A stretch of 64,000 bases of DNA from Planctobacterium marinum (GTDB taxonomy: Bacteria > Pseudomonadota > Gammaproteobacteria > Enterobacterales > Alteromonadaceae), in NCBI RefSeq assembly GCF_020687805.1, contig NZ_JAJEWQ010000003.1:609736-673735 (forward strand), given 5' to 3'. The notes beneath the pieces were generated by a model. The model made no database searches. It had not been told where the DNA came from and saw only the letters and a program-made list of their open reading frames with translations. The number at the start of each line of letters is the position of its first letter. Within the stretch, counting starts at the first letter, position 1. Both the position numbers and the translations under genes were made by a program. Below, piece by piece: positions 1 through 8,609 of this stretch.

Positions 1-370
1 TGTCTTTGGTATCAAATGACTCAGCTACACCTTTACCCATTTTCAGGTTCTTAAGTATTTCATTAACCAGATTTGCCAAACCACCGGATTTACGGTTTTT
101 AGCAACAATCTTAAGACCCTTATCAATTTTCACCCCGCTATTGAGCAGGATTGATAACTCAGAGGTAATAAATTCCAAATCATTTAAGGTGACCGAATCT
201 TTACGCCAGGGAAACTTAATGACGCCTGAGTCAGCGATTGGCTTGACATAAGTCACCAGCATACCTCGTTGCTGTAACTTACTTCGCGCTTCAGCGATAT
301 TTTCCGCCTCTAACTCAGACTCTTCAACATGACCATCCTTATCATAAACCTTATAACTGAAAAACGGCAT
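1..370 (-). CDS. gspF: Type II secretion/type IV pilus inner-membrane platform protein GspF (PilC family), partial
   Basis: Read on the minus strand, an ATG at 370 opens a frame of 123 codons that stays open to the window edge, so only the N-terminal third of the protein is here. It begins MPFFSYKVYDKDG, the typical opening of T2SF/PilC platform proteins, and continues into the first cytoplasmic helical T2SF domain (LEFITSELSILLNSGVKI, about residues 68-85). Family knowledge: the protein sits in the inner membrane and links the assembly ATPase to pseudopilin polymerisation. Its start overlaps the stop of the upstream ATPase gene by one base (TGATG), which indicates translational coupling in a gspG-gspE-gspF operon. 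The membrane segments lie outside the window. Confidence 0.85.
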   Translation of the reverse strand, partial: MPFFSYKVYDKDGHVEESELEAENIAEARSKLQQRGMLVTYVKPIADSGVIKFPWRKDSVTLNDLEFITSELSILLNSGVKIDKGLKIVAKNRKSGGLANLVNEILKNLKMGKGVAESFDTKD

Positions 371-2019
371 CAGGAGCATACCCTTAATACTTCGTCAATC
401 GTTGTCAGTCCCTGTGAGGCTTTCAGTAAGCCGTCCTCTAAAAGCGTTCGATTGCCGGAGGCCTTGTTGTGCGCCCTCGCTTCCGGAATAAAATAACTGT
501 CTTTGTCCATCGCGCGAATAGCGTCGTCACAAGGTAAATACTCCATGATTGACATTCGGCCTTTGTAGCCATTGTTATCACAATGTTCACAACCGACAGC
601 TTTCACAAATTTCGGAGAAGCGATGTTTGCCTTTGCCAATAGCTCCGCTATATTTAAGCGTTCATGCAATTCAGTTTCATCATCTACCACAGCACAATGA
701 GGACAAACCTTTCTTACCAGACGTTGCGCCATCACAGAAATAATCGCAGCATTGAGCAAAAATTCCTCCACACCCAAATCCACTAAGCGGGTATATGCGC
801 TGGGCGCATCATTGGTGTGTACCGTAGAAAATACCAGGTGACCGGTAAGCGCTGATTGCATAGCAATGCGCGCGGTTTCCTGGTCCCGAATTTCCCCCAA
901 CATAATAATGTCAGGGTCCTGACGTACAATACTGCGTAAACCCGCAGCAAAATCAAAACCTATTTCAGAATTCACCTGTACCTGATTGATACCTTCTAAC
1001 TGATATTCCACAGGATCTTCCAAAGTGATAATTTTAACATTGTCACTATTCAGTTCATTGAGAAAGGTATAGAGGCTGGTAGTCTTACCACTACCTGTTG
1101 GGCCAGTTAATAAAATAACACCGGCTGTTGATTTCAGATCCTGGCTTATCTTTTGACGAATATCAGGGGAAATACCCAAAACATCCATGTCATAGGTGAC
1201 TGAGTCTTTGCGCAAGAAACGCAAAACCACACTTTCGCCTTTGTTCAGCGGCAATGCAGAAACACGAATATCCAGTTCAATGTTGGCAATTTTGGTTTCA
1301 ATTTTACCGTCCTGAGGACGCCTTTTTTCCGCGATATCCATATTTGAAAGGATCTTAATACGCGAAATAACCGGTAAACTGAGGGTTGAGGGTAGTACCC
1401 CATCATCATTTAACACACCGTCAACGCGATAGCGTATGCGGTAACGCCCAGCCACAGGTTCCAGATGTAAATCGGAAGCTTTTAGTTTAAGTCCTTTAGC
1501 AATCAGACTGTTTAACAGGTTTACTGTCGGCGCTTCAGACGCCAACTCTCTAAGGCGATCTTCTTCCAGTTCGTTCAGCGTATGGCTTTTTTCAGCGGTT
1601 TCCTGATTGAAGTGCTCAGCGATTAAGCCATTTATCAGATCTTTAGATGCGATCGAAAACTGAGGCTCATAATCATTTTGCAGTAAGTATTGGTTAACTT
1701 CCCAGTCAAACGGATCCGCACATATAAAATGAGCGTTTTCCGGTAAAGGGAGCCAGCTGTGTTTAACCAGATACTGAACATCAAGCGCTGCGGCCCACTC
1801 AGGGAGTTCATAGTCTTCGCTCAACACATCAATATCTGTAAGTAACTGGACTGATAAAAGACTTGAAAATAAATTGGGAAGCGCGTCTTCTGACAAACTT
1901 CCCATGTTAACCAACAGTTGTTCCAGCCTACCACCAAATCGCTGTTGGTAATTTTTGGCTTTTTCCAGATCTACCGTTGAAACCTGAAACTCCTCAACCA
2001 GTAATTTTTCCAGATTCAT
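370..2019 (-). CDS. gspE: GspE/PilB family secretion ATPase
   Basis: This 549-residue protein is a hexameric ATPase that powers pseudopilus or pilus assembly at the cytoplasmic face of the inner membrane. An N-terminal MshEN/T2SE_N-type domain covers roughly residues 1-150. The ATPase core follows, with Walker A GPTGSGKTTS, an Asp box (ITLEDPVEY), Walker B (IIMLGEIRD) and a His box (TGHLVFSTVHTN). A tetracysteine metal-binding insert (CPHC and CEHC) lies near the C terminus, as in most GspE proteins. The ATG at 2019 overlaps the end of gspG by 4 bases and the gene ends inside the gspF start codon, so the three are coupled. The sequence cannot decide between a true type II secretion role and a stand-alone pseudopilus. 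The nearby polysaccharide genes make a specialised system possible. Confidence 0.9.
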   Translation of the reverse strand: MNLEKLLVEEFQVSTVDLEKAKNYQQRFGGRLEQLLVNMGSLSEDALPNLFSSLLSVQLLTDIDVLSEDYELPEWAAALDVQYLVKHSWLPLPENAHFICADPFDWEVNQYLLQNDYEPQFSIASKDLINGLIAEHFNQETAEKSHTLNELEEDRLRELASEAPTVNLLNSLIAKGLKLKASDLHLEPVAGRYRIRYRVDGVLNDDGVLPSTLSLPVISRIKILSNMDIAEKRRPQDGKIETKIANIELDIRVSALPLNKGESVVLRFLRKDSVTYDMDVLGISPDIRQKISQDLKSTAGVILLTGPTGSGKTTSLYTFLNELNSDNVKIITLEDPVEYQLEGINQVQVNSEIGFDFAAGLRSIVRQDPDIIMLGEIRDQETARIAMQSALTGHLVFSTVHTNDAPSAYTRLVDLGVEEFLLNAAIISVMAQRLVRKVCPHCAVVDDETELHERLNIAELLAKANIASPKFVKAVGCEHCDNNGYKGRMSIMEYLPCDDAIRAMDKDSYFIPEARAHNKASGNRTLLEDGLLKASQGLTTIDEVLRVCS

Positions 2020-2414
2020 CCGCTTACTACGATATCCTGATTTTCACCGTCGCCACCTTCGCGGCCATCTTTACCGAATGATTTAATGGCATAAGGACTG
2101 CCTTCGCCACCTGGTACCTGCAATTGATACTCATTTCCCCAGGGATCCAATGGGATCTCTTTGCGGATGTATGGACCATCCCAACCGGGTTTACTGCTAT
2201 TGCGCAATTCTTCAAGATTTGACGGATAATCGCCAACATCCAGGTAAAAAGTATCCAGCGATGTCTCGAACATTTGCATCTGTGCTTTAGCGGTACTTTG
2301 CTTGGAGCTTCCAATTTTTGAGAACATCTCGGGAGCAACCAAAGAGCCCAACAAACCAATAATGACTATAACAATCAATAACTCAACAAGCGTAAAACCA
2401 GAATTAACTTTCAT
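2016..2414 (-). CDS. gspG: Major pseudopilin GspG
   Basis: A 132-residue prepilin-like protein. The N terminus MKVNSG-FTLVELLIVIVIIGLLGS is a class III signal: a short basic leader, a predicted prepilin peptidase cut after Gly6, Glu at +5 of the mature protein and a long hydrophobic helix. The C-terminal half has the GspG pattern: DPWGNEYQ, followed by a loop ending GKDGREGGDGENQDI, which resembles the calcium-binding loop of GspG. A longer reading frame exists upstream, but the ATG at 2414 is chosen because AGAGGAAG lies just before it and it gives a normal 6-residue leader. The gene overlaps gspE by 4 bases. Family role: the main subunit of the periplasmic pseudopilus. Confidence 0.9.
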   Translation of the reverse strand: MKVNSGFTLVELLIVIVIIGLLGSLVAPEMFSKIGSSKQSTAKAQMQMFETSLDTFYLDVGDYPSNLEELRNSSKPGWDGPYIRKEIPLDPWGNEYQLQVPGGEGSPYAIKSFGKDGREGGDGENQDIVVSG

Positions 2415-2473
2415 AAACTTCCTCTTAAGACTGACACACATCTTAAAGTGCAACTATTAACTAAGGCTGAATA

Positions 2474-2503
2474 AAAAAGGCTTAATTAAATGAAGGCCTT
2501 TTT
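2474..2503 (-). terminator. Putative Rho-independent terminator at the end of wecA
   Basis: On the minus strand AAAAAGGC (2503-2496) pairs with GCCTTTTT (2481-2474) across a loop of about 14 bases. The left arm overlaps the last codons of the WecA-like gene. The stem is A/T-heavy at its base with a built-in T run, so it could stop transcription before gspG. The loop is long, hence moderate confidence. Confidence 0.45.
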
Positions 2504-3558
2504 AACAAAAATTTGCGGATGAATTTACTGACTCTCCAGGCGTGTTTCAGTGCAAAAAAGTACACCACAAACAACATCATGAACGTGGTAAACATGAAGC
2601 TTTCCGGCCACTGATAGTATTCACCACATAAGCCAAATGCCGCCAGTATAAGAGAGATCAGAGTGATGAACACCAGAGCAGATCGGGCTGATAATCCTAA
2701 ACGCATCACAATGTGATGAACGTGTTCTTTGTCAGGTTTAAACGGGGAGCGTCTTTTTAACAGGCGACGGATGGTAATCGCACACATATCAAGAAACGGC
2801 ACAGCAATCAGCCACAATGCTGTTACCGGCCTGAAGGTAGTTTGCTCTCCTTGTGTACCGATAACCAAAAGCCAGACAATACTTAACCCGACAAACATGC
2901 TGCCAGCGTCTCCCATAAAAATTTTCTTTGCCCGTCCGCCAATAATGCCCAGATTAAAGAATAAAAAAGGCACAATAGAAGATGCCAGAATTAGCGGTAA
3001 AACAAATAAAGGTTCTCCGCCAAACATCATAAGCAAGGCAATACCGGCAAACGCCACGAGACTAAGCATACCGGCTAAACCATCAATACCATCGGTCATA
3101 TTAAAGGCATTAATGGCAGCAATAGTCGCAAGTATCGTTAATGGGTAACCAAACCAACCTAGCTGAGTACTTAAACCGAATAAAATATCACCAAAGTTTG
3201 TCAGGTGAATCCCCGCACCATAAACCATCAGTGATGCAATTAAGATCTGAGCAATAATTCTGACGCCAACGGAGAGATCTTTGTAGTCGTCCAGTGCTCC
3301 CAGTAATACGATAAGGCCGGCCGAAATCAAATAAATATTAATCAACTGACCTTGTGGCAATAGCACCGAGCTTGCCGTTAATACGCCTAAGTAAACGGCA
3401 ATCCCGCCCACCAAAGGCACTTCACCGGAATGTATTTTCCGGTGATTAGGAATATCCACCAGCCCTACCTTTAGCGCAAAAGGTTTAACCAGTTTAATTG
3501 CTGTGTAACAGCCTAACGAAGCCAGCAGCAGTGCAAGAATTGTTGTAGTTGTTATCAT
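2482..3558 (-). CDS. wecA: WecA-like undecaprenyl-phosphate N-acetylhexosamine-1-phosphate transferase
   Basis: A 358-residue polytopic membrane enzyme of the MraY/WecA family. It would transfer an N-acetylhexosamine-1-phosphate from a UDP-sugar to undecaprenyl phosphate, starting a lipid-linked glycan in the inner membrane. Visible family motifs are DDYKDL with the paired Asp at residues 90-91, NMTDGIDGLAG, FMGDAGSMF and the cytoplasmic EHVHHIVMRLG loop near residue 280. About ten hydrophobic segments are apparent. A longer frame reaches 3633, but the ATG at 3558 has AGGGGA upstream and starts directly before the first membrane helix, so it is preferred. It lies 8 bases after the SLBB export gene, implying co-transcription and a joint role in exopolysaccharide, O-antigen or enterobacterial-common-antigen-like synthesis. 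The sugar specificity is inferred only. Confidence 0.85.
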   Translation of the reverse strand: MITTTTILALLLASLGCYTAIKLVKPFALKVGLVDIPNHRKIHSGEVPLVGGIAVYLGVLTASSVLLPQGQLINIYLISAGLIVLLGALDDYKDLSVGVRIIAQILIASLMVYGAGIHLTNFGDILFGLSTQLGWFGYPLTILATIAAINAFNMTDGIDGLAGMLSLVAFAGIALLMMFGGEPLFVLPLILASSIVPFLFFNLGIIGGRAKKIFMGDAGSMFVGLSIVWLLVIGTQGEQTTFRPVTALWLIAVPFLDMCAITIRRLLKRRSPFKPDKEHVHHIVMRLGLSARSALVFITLISLILAAFGLCGEYYQWPESFMFTTFMMLFVVYFFALKHAWRVSKFIRKFLLKRPSFN

Positions 3559-3566
3559 GTTATCCC

Positions 3567-6320
3567 CTATAAGCTGCCAACTGCGGCAATAGTCACTGCA
3601 AATTGATACATAATCTGTGAAGCACTCGTCCATAAGGTCAGATTATCCACATGACTACTATCAAAGGGCACAACTATGGTATCTCCCGGATTAACCGCAA
3701 AATCTTTTTTGCCGGAAGATTGATACCAAAAACCGTCTGAATCCGGAATAACGACTGAACCATTAGCCTTTATAATGTAAGTTCTTTCTTTGTCTGCAAA
3801 ACCTTTAAAGCCACCACTTTGATTAATGTAAGCGGTATAAGAAGCGTCATCTTCGTACAGGTGGCTAGTGGGTACGTATACCTCGCCAATGACATTCACC
3901 GTATTATTCAGACCCGGCACCACTAAAACATCGTCATCTTCCAGGGCGATATCCCTTGCCTGACTTGCCATAACTTTTGGTAAATCAATAACTAATCTGC
4001 CAAGGGCCTTAACACTAGTTAAGTCTCTCAATAATTTTTGTATTTCGCTGTAACTGACTAACGAGCCAGCGCCGCTGTCTTTACGCAGACTTTCAGAAGC
4101 AATTTCCTTGCGCAGGTCTTCGGTGAGACGTCGTAAATTTTCAGCCTCTTGCAAACGCAAAGATTTTCTGAGAAACACTGACGCATTAGGGTCTGCGTAT
4201 TGAGTCAACCCTCCGGCGCGTGCCAGGACACTGGACAAGGTTTCTCCACGACTGATGGTATAAGTCCCCGGAAATGTAACCTCTCCTCTTAACTCGACAC
4301 TGAGTTGTTCCTGCCATTCAGGATTTCTGAACACGTTAATACGATCCCGGCTTTGCAAATCAAACTGCACCTCCCCAGCCACTACTCTTTGCGGGCTGAA
4401 CTGGATATTGTTAACCTGTAAATCGCCACTTTCGGTTTGATTATATCTAGTGATTTCGGATTGCTGTGAAAACGCGGATTCTGAAAGGCCACCGGCGGCT
4501 AAAAACACATCCGACAGATTGCCATTATCAGGTAAAGGATACAGTCCAGGGTATTGTACGGAACCCGAAATTTCCACCAATTTTAAGGGACGCTCAAATG
4601 AAGCATGGATACGCAATTTTTCGATAATAGGTGCTAATAGTCGGGTACGGGAATAAGCGGTGGCATCGTGGAATTTACCCAGATTTTCCATTTCTAACTG
4701 CGTCAGCCTGATTAGTGGCTCAGTTGAGTTTGTTGGGTTCAGCGTATCCTCTTCGCTTTCCAATTCTTCCAGCTCGGCCGCCTGATAATTAAAACCGATT
4801 TGCTGCCAAAACAACCGTTCTTCGATGCGTTCCTTCCAGGCTTGTTTTTCTTTGTCTTTTAAACCTGATTTGGTCAACGCCAAAGACTGAATATCTTCAT
4901 CACCAAGACTGGTGGACTCTACCTGAGAAAAGAAAACAATGATGTCTTCTTTGCTAAGCCTAAAGTCATGGTTGCTGTCACCGGCTAATAGTTTCGCTGG
5001 CTGGAATTGCATAATTTGTAGATTTTCACCGGTCTGATAATCCCTGAGTATCAGGGCATAATCTAAATCCACTTCGGCTAACAGATCTTTTTTGCGATTG
5101 CGGATAAGATTGCTTAGCTTAAGGTTCTCATACCATTGCACCGGTCCCGGACGCGCAACAGCGCCCACCAGGGTAACAGCACTATCGAGACTATCAGACA
5201 CCCCTGACACATCAATAACATCGCCACTCTCGACACGAGTATTCATTTGCGATGAACTCACTGTCAACTGTGTAATAGCCCCATCAGAAACCCGCTGAAC
5301 ATTGACTTCACCCTGATAGGCATCAGAGGCGAATCCTCCGGCAAGTTTAATAGCCTCAGCAAAGGTGGTATTGTTTTTTAATTCATAGATAGCGGGACGT
5401 CTTACATTGCCCTTGATGGTAACCGAAGATTCGATCGTTGGAATAAAGACCACATCACCGGGCTGTAACAAGGCATCATTTTTGGTATTGCCATTAGTCA
5501 ATAGCTCATACAGGTCCAGAGTAGAAATAGTTTTACCGGCGCGCTTCAACTGAATATTGCGCAATGAAGCAATATCATTGACACCACCACTTAAAAATAA
5601 CGCCTGAGTCATGGTAGTCAGAGAACTCACCGTATAGGCGCCGGGTTTATAGGCCTCACCAAGAACGAAGATACGCATACTGCGCAATTGCCCCATGCTC
5701 ACATGGGACTCCACACCTAACAAATAGCGGGAAATTTCTGCTGAGATAAAGGTTTTCGCCTCGCTGAAAGTCAATCCGGCAACATTCAATGGGCTCATGG
5801 AAGGGATCACTATCAATCCTTCACGGTCAACCTGCAACGTATAATTCTTGTTCTCTTTTCCGTAGATTTGGATCTCGAGCGTATCACCAATTCCCAATAA
5901 ATAATTTGCCGGAACCGGGGAATCTGTGGCAGGTGCAAAAGTAGACGGACTACCTGCGAATAATTCATACCCGTAAGGTTTTAGCTCCTGGCTTTCGATT
6001 TTCAAAAACCTGGCGATGGGATCTTCGTAACTGACCGGGTTTCCCAGCTCATCAAACTCAGTGCCTCTGGGATACACTGTCGTATCTGTGGTATCTATAT
6101 TGGGTTGACTTGCTGCACCACTGCCGGATAGGTAGGACTGGATCATCGAATAATCCATACCTAATTGTTGAGCCAAAATCCGCTGTTGTTGCACCGGCAA
6201 GCGTTTAAATTGTTCAATTTGCTGTGCGGTTGGCGCTTGATTATATTGCGCATTGACAATGAATGCCGTCATACCTAACAGCAATGCAAATAGTGTCGTT
6301 AAAACTCTTTTTTCCAACAT
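3567..6320 (-). CDS. Large SLBB-domain polysaccharide export protein (Wza-like)
   Basis: A 917-residue secreted protein. Residues 1-24 form a signal peptide ending in VNA-QYN, with no lipobox cysteine, so unlike Wza it is probably not a lipoprotein. A Poly_export domain starts near residue 140 (LLGIGDTLEIQIYGKEN). It is followed by several SLBB repeats, recognisable by recurring patterns such as VLGEAYKPGAYTV, IKGNVRRPAIYEL, LVGAVARPGPVQW, ISGSVQYPGLYPL, LRGEVTFPGTYTI and VIGEVYVPTSHLY. That is six SLBB-type units, more than in Wza (about 380 residues). A charged region around residues 480-560 probably forms helices. The expected role is a periplasm-spanning or outer-membrane conduit for polysaccharide. 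The gene is followed directly by the wecA-like gene. The ATG at 6320 begins the signal peptide. Confidence 0.85.
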   Translation of the reverse strand: MLEKRVLTTLFALLLGMTAFIVNAQYNQAPTAQQIEQFKRLPVQQQRILAQQLGMDYSMIQSYLSGSGAASQPNIDTTDTTVYPRGTEFDELGNPVSYEDPIARFLKIESQELKPYGYELFAGSPSTFAPATDSPVPANYLLGIGDTLEIQIYGKENKNYTLQVDREGLIVIPSMSPLNVAGLTFSEAKTFISAEISRYLLGVESHVSMGQLRSMRIFVLGEAYKPGAYTVSSLTTMTQALFLSGGVNDIASLRNIQLKRAGKTISTLDLYELLTNGNTKNDALLQPGDVVFIPTIESSVTIKGNVRRPAIYELKNNTTFAEAIKLAGGFASDAYQGEVNVQRVSDGAITQLTVSSSQMNTRVESGDVIDVSGVSDSLDSAVTLVGAVARPGPVQWYENLKLSNLIRNRKKDLLAEVDLDYALILRDYQTGENLQIMQFQPAKLLAGDSNHDFRLSKEDIIVFFSQVESTSLGDEDIQSLALTKSGLKDKEKQAWKERIEERLFWQQIGFNYQAAELEELESEEDTLNPTNSTEPLIRLTQLEMENLGKFHDATAYSRTRLLAPIIEKLRIHASFERPLKLVEISGSVQYPGLYPLPDNGNLSDVFLAAGGLSESAFSQQSEITRYNQTESGDLQVNNIQFSPQRVVAGEVQFDLQSRDRINVFRNPEWQEQLSVELRGEVTFPGTYTISRGETLSSVLARAGGLTQYADPNASVFLRKSLRLQEAENLRRLTEDLRKEIASESLRKDSGAGSLVSYSEIQKLLRDLTSVKALGRLVIDLPKVMASQARDIALEDDDVLVVPGLNNTVNVIGEVYVPTSHLYEDDASYTAYINQSGGFKGFADKERTYIIKANGSVVIPDSDGFWYQSSGKKDFAVNPGDTIVVPFDSSHVDNLTLWTSASQIMYQFAVTIAAVGSL

Positions 6321-6474
6321 ATGAGTTCGAATCCAATCCTGTGCTTAATTATTGGGCTGAAGACTTTTTTATAATTATGATTGTTTACGTGCAGGTTACA
6401 TCACACAAAACAACGCGCATTTTAACTCAATTGTTTGAGAAAAATCTCTACAATTTGTATTTAAAAACGCAAAA

Positions 6475-6495
6475 AAGGCTCCTCAAGGGAGCCTT
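6475..6495 (-). terminator. Rho-independent terminator after the peptide transporter gene
   Basis: A perfect 8-bp stem, AAGGCTCC and GGAGCCTT, encloses a 5-base loop. On the minus strand it is followed by TTTTTTGCGTTTTT. It lies 24 bases past the stop of the POT transporter gene and is a textbook intrinsic terminator for it, isolating the polysaccharide operon downstream. Confidence 0.85.
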
Positions 6496-6518
6496 CGCAA
6501 AATAACAGCGTATTTCGG

Positions 6519-8027
6519 TTATTTTTCTGCCAGCTTTTCCCACTTATTAGTTTTAAACGTTAGGAGCAGGATAACTATTCCAATTGCAATACTAAATAAG
6601 CTGATTTGCAGATAAAGGTTGGGCATTTCAGCCACGTTCTCCGGATCAAAGTTACCCGCCAACAGGCCGGCAACGACGTTACCTATGGAGTAGGTTAAGA
6701 CAAATACCCCCATCATCTGTCCCGCGAAGCGCTTTGGTGATAATTTACTGACCGCACTCAACGCTACCGGGCTCAGGCACAATTCACCAACTGTATGCAG
6801 GAAGTAAGTGGCCACCAACCAGTATGGTGCTACCTTTAAACCCGCAGCCGCATATTGCGCAGCAAAAAACATCACGATAAAACCAGTGGCCATTATGACC
6901 AGACCCAAGGCACATTTAAATCCGTATGAAGGACGAATCATGCGTTTAGCCAGATTTATCCACAAAGCAGCAACAAACGGCGACAAGGTAATAATGAATA
7001 ACGAATTTAAAGACTGAAACCAACCCGTAGGTATTTCAAAGGTGCCAATGAGTCGATCAGTATAATCGCGACCAAACAGATTTAGCGAGGAACCTGCTTG
7101 CTCGAACCCCGCCCAGAAACAGATGGAAGCAATACAGACCAAAAACAATGCCCCGAGACTACGCTTTTCGTTGCCATTGAGGTTGCCGGTGAAAAAGATA
7201 AAGGCGAAATAAGCCAAAAATACAATCGTAATAATGGTCACAACATATTGCGCTACAATAACCGGATCAATCGTCAGTGCTCCGCTCATCATCGCCAATA
7301 TAACAACTGCAAGTCCGACCAAAAAAGCGCCAATGGCAGACCATGCCATTTTGTTACCTTTCGGTGACAGAGGCTCCAGCGGTTTTGCGCCGGCACCGTC
7401 CAGGCGACCGGCCGTCTTGCGAAATTGAATAATACCAATCCCCATCCCGATAGCCGCGGCACCAAAGGCATAGTGATAACCGTATTCAACCTGCAACCAA
7501 CCACACAAGAAATAGCCAAACACTGAGCCCAGGTTTATCCCCATATAATACAAGGTATATCCGGCGTCCCGACGCTGATCTTCAGCGCTGTATAACATTC
7601 CGACCATTGCACCAATGTTAGGTTTTAGCAAACCAGTCCCCAAAACCACCAGCACTAAACCCAAAAAGAAAGTCTTATCACTGGGTATCGCCAATACAAT
7701 ATGGCCGGCCATAATGATCCAGGCACCGTACCAAACCGCTTTTTGGCCGCCAATTAATCGGTCTGCCATCCAGCCGCCAGGTAGCCCCATAAAATAAACA
7801 GCTCCGGTATACAAACCATAAATGGCGGTTGCCGCAGCGACGGTAATACCTAGCCCACCTTCCTGCATCGCCGCAGTCATGTAGAGCACCAGTAACATGC
7901 GCATGCCGTAATAACTCATGCGCTCCCACATTTCAGTGAAAAATAGGGTTTGCAAACCAGCCGGATGACCAAAAAACTCTCTCGGTTTCTCAGCGGTTGA
8001 GGGGGAATTGAGGGTGGATTCACTCAT
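6519..8027 (-). CDS. POT/PTR2-family proton-dependent oligopeptide transporter
   Basis: A 502-residue inner-membrane carrier of the major facilitator superfamily. The N terminus carries the POT signature EMWERMSYYGMRMLL (about residues 32-46), the proton-coupling ExxER-type motif of PepT/DtpA transporters. The PTR2 pattern GTGLLKPNIGAMVG lies near residue 130. About 14 hydrophobic segments are visible, as in bacterial POT proteins. Near residue 420 VGELCLSPVALSAVSKLSP matches the conserved late helix. The likely role is uptake of di- and tripeptides with protons, which suits a marine heterotroph. It is a single-gene unit, divergent from the small membrane protein at 8291 and closed by a strong terminator. 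Substrate detail is inferred from the family. Confidence 0.9.
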   Translation of the reverse strand: MSESTLNSPSTAEKPREFFGHPAGLQTLFFTEMWERMSYYGMRMLLVLYMTAAMQEGGLGITVAAATAIYGLYTGAVYFMGLPGGWMADRLIGGQKAVWYGAWIIMAGHIVLAIPSDKTFFLGLVLVVLGTGLLKPNIGAMVGMLYSAEDQRRDAGYTLYYMGINLGSVFGYFLCGWLQVEYGYHYAFGAAAIGMGIGIIQFRKTAGRLDGAGAKPLEPLSPKGNKMAWSAIGAFLVGLAVVILAMMSGALTIDPVIVAQYVVTIITIVFLAYFAFIFFTGNLNGNEKRSLGALFLVCIASICFWAGFEQAGSSLNLFGRDYTDRLIGTFEIPTGWFQSLNSLFIITLSPFVAALWINLAKRMIRPSYGFKCALGLVIMATGFIVMFFAAQYAAAGLKVAPYWLVATYFLHTVGELCLSPVALSAVSKLSPKRFAGQMMGVFVLTYSIGNVVAGLLAGNFDPENVAEMPNLYLQISLFSIAIGIVILLLTFKTNKWEKLAEK

Positions 8028-8290
8028 TATCGATTTCTGCCTGTTAGGAATAATTTTTGGATATGTTCTTATTGTGATTTGTTATCTGAATGTATTGCCT
8101 GGGTTAGTTTTCCTTGCAGAAGGCACTAACCGCAGCGTCGTGTTATACAAGAAGTGTCGGCTAATCTCAAGCCACATCTGTCAAATGTTACAACCTTGTT
8201 AACAAAACAAACCGGAATTTTGCACACAGATAAGGTGCCAAAGGAAAACTTTGATAGAATCATCAACAGATTAGTATTCAGGAAAACTTA

Positions 8291-8569
8291 ATGAAATTTT
8301 ATTTCACCCATCGCTCTTTACCAGAACTGCAAAACAAATCCCTGTCAGAGCGATTAGAGGCGCTGCAAAACGCGAACAACAAACTGACGCCGCCTGAGCG
8401 ATTGTTGCTTAATCTGTTTAAGCTATTCGTGCTGGTGCCGGTGTTTGCTTTGATATTGCGGGCTGGTGAAGATTGGAAAACGCTAATCTGGGCGGCGCTG
8501 GTCATTGCGTTATACCCATTATTGATTCGGCCAATCCAATTTAATATGTGCCGAAAATACCTGAAATGA
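8291..8569 (+). CDS. Small hypothetical membrane protein (92 aa)
   Basis: A 92-residue protein of unknown function. The N-terminal half is polar and helical with a charged LSERLEALQNANNKLTPPERLLLN stretch. Two hydrophobic segments follow, at about residues 45-58 (LFVLVPVFALILRA) and 64-78 (TLIWAALVIALYPLL), and the C terminus is basic (CRKYLK). The start is supported by AGGAAAACTTA-ATG. It resembles short conserved proteins of the Alteromonadales (possibly DUF6170), but I cannot confirm the family from sequence alone. It is divergent from the POT transporter, sharing a 263-base intergenic region, and convergent with mlaA. It is probably a real gene because it has its own start signal and a hairpin directly after its stop. 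Confidence 0.6.
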   Translation: MKFYFTHRSLPELQNKSLSERLEALQNANNKLTPPERLLLNLFKLFVLVPVFALILRAGEDWKTLIWAALVIALYPLLIRPIQFNMCRKYLK

Positions 8570-8570
8570 A

Positions 8571-8590
8571 CAGGCACACCGAGGTGCCTG
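8571..8590. terminator. Hairpin between convergent genes, possible bidirectional terminator
   Basis: CAGGCAC and GTGCCTG form a 7-bp stem with a 6-base loop, between the end of the 92-residue membrane protein gene (plus) and the end of mlaA (minus). Neither side has a strong T run, so efficiency is uncertain. Confidence 0.4.
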
Positions 8591-8609
8591 CCAATGGGAT
8601 TTATTGTAA

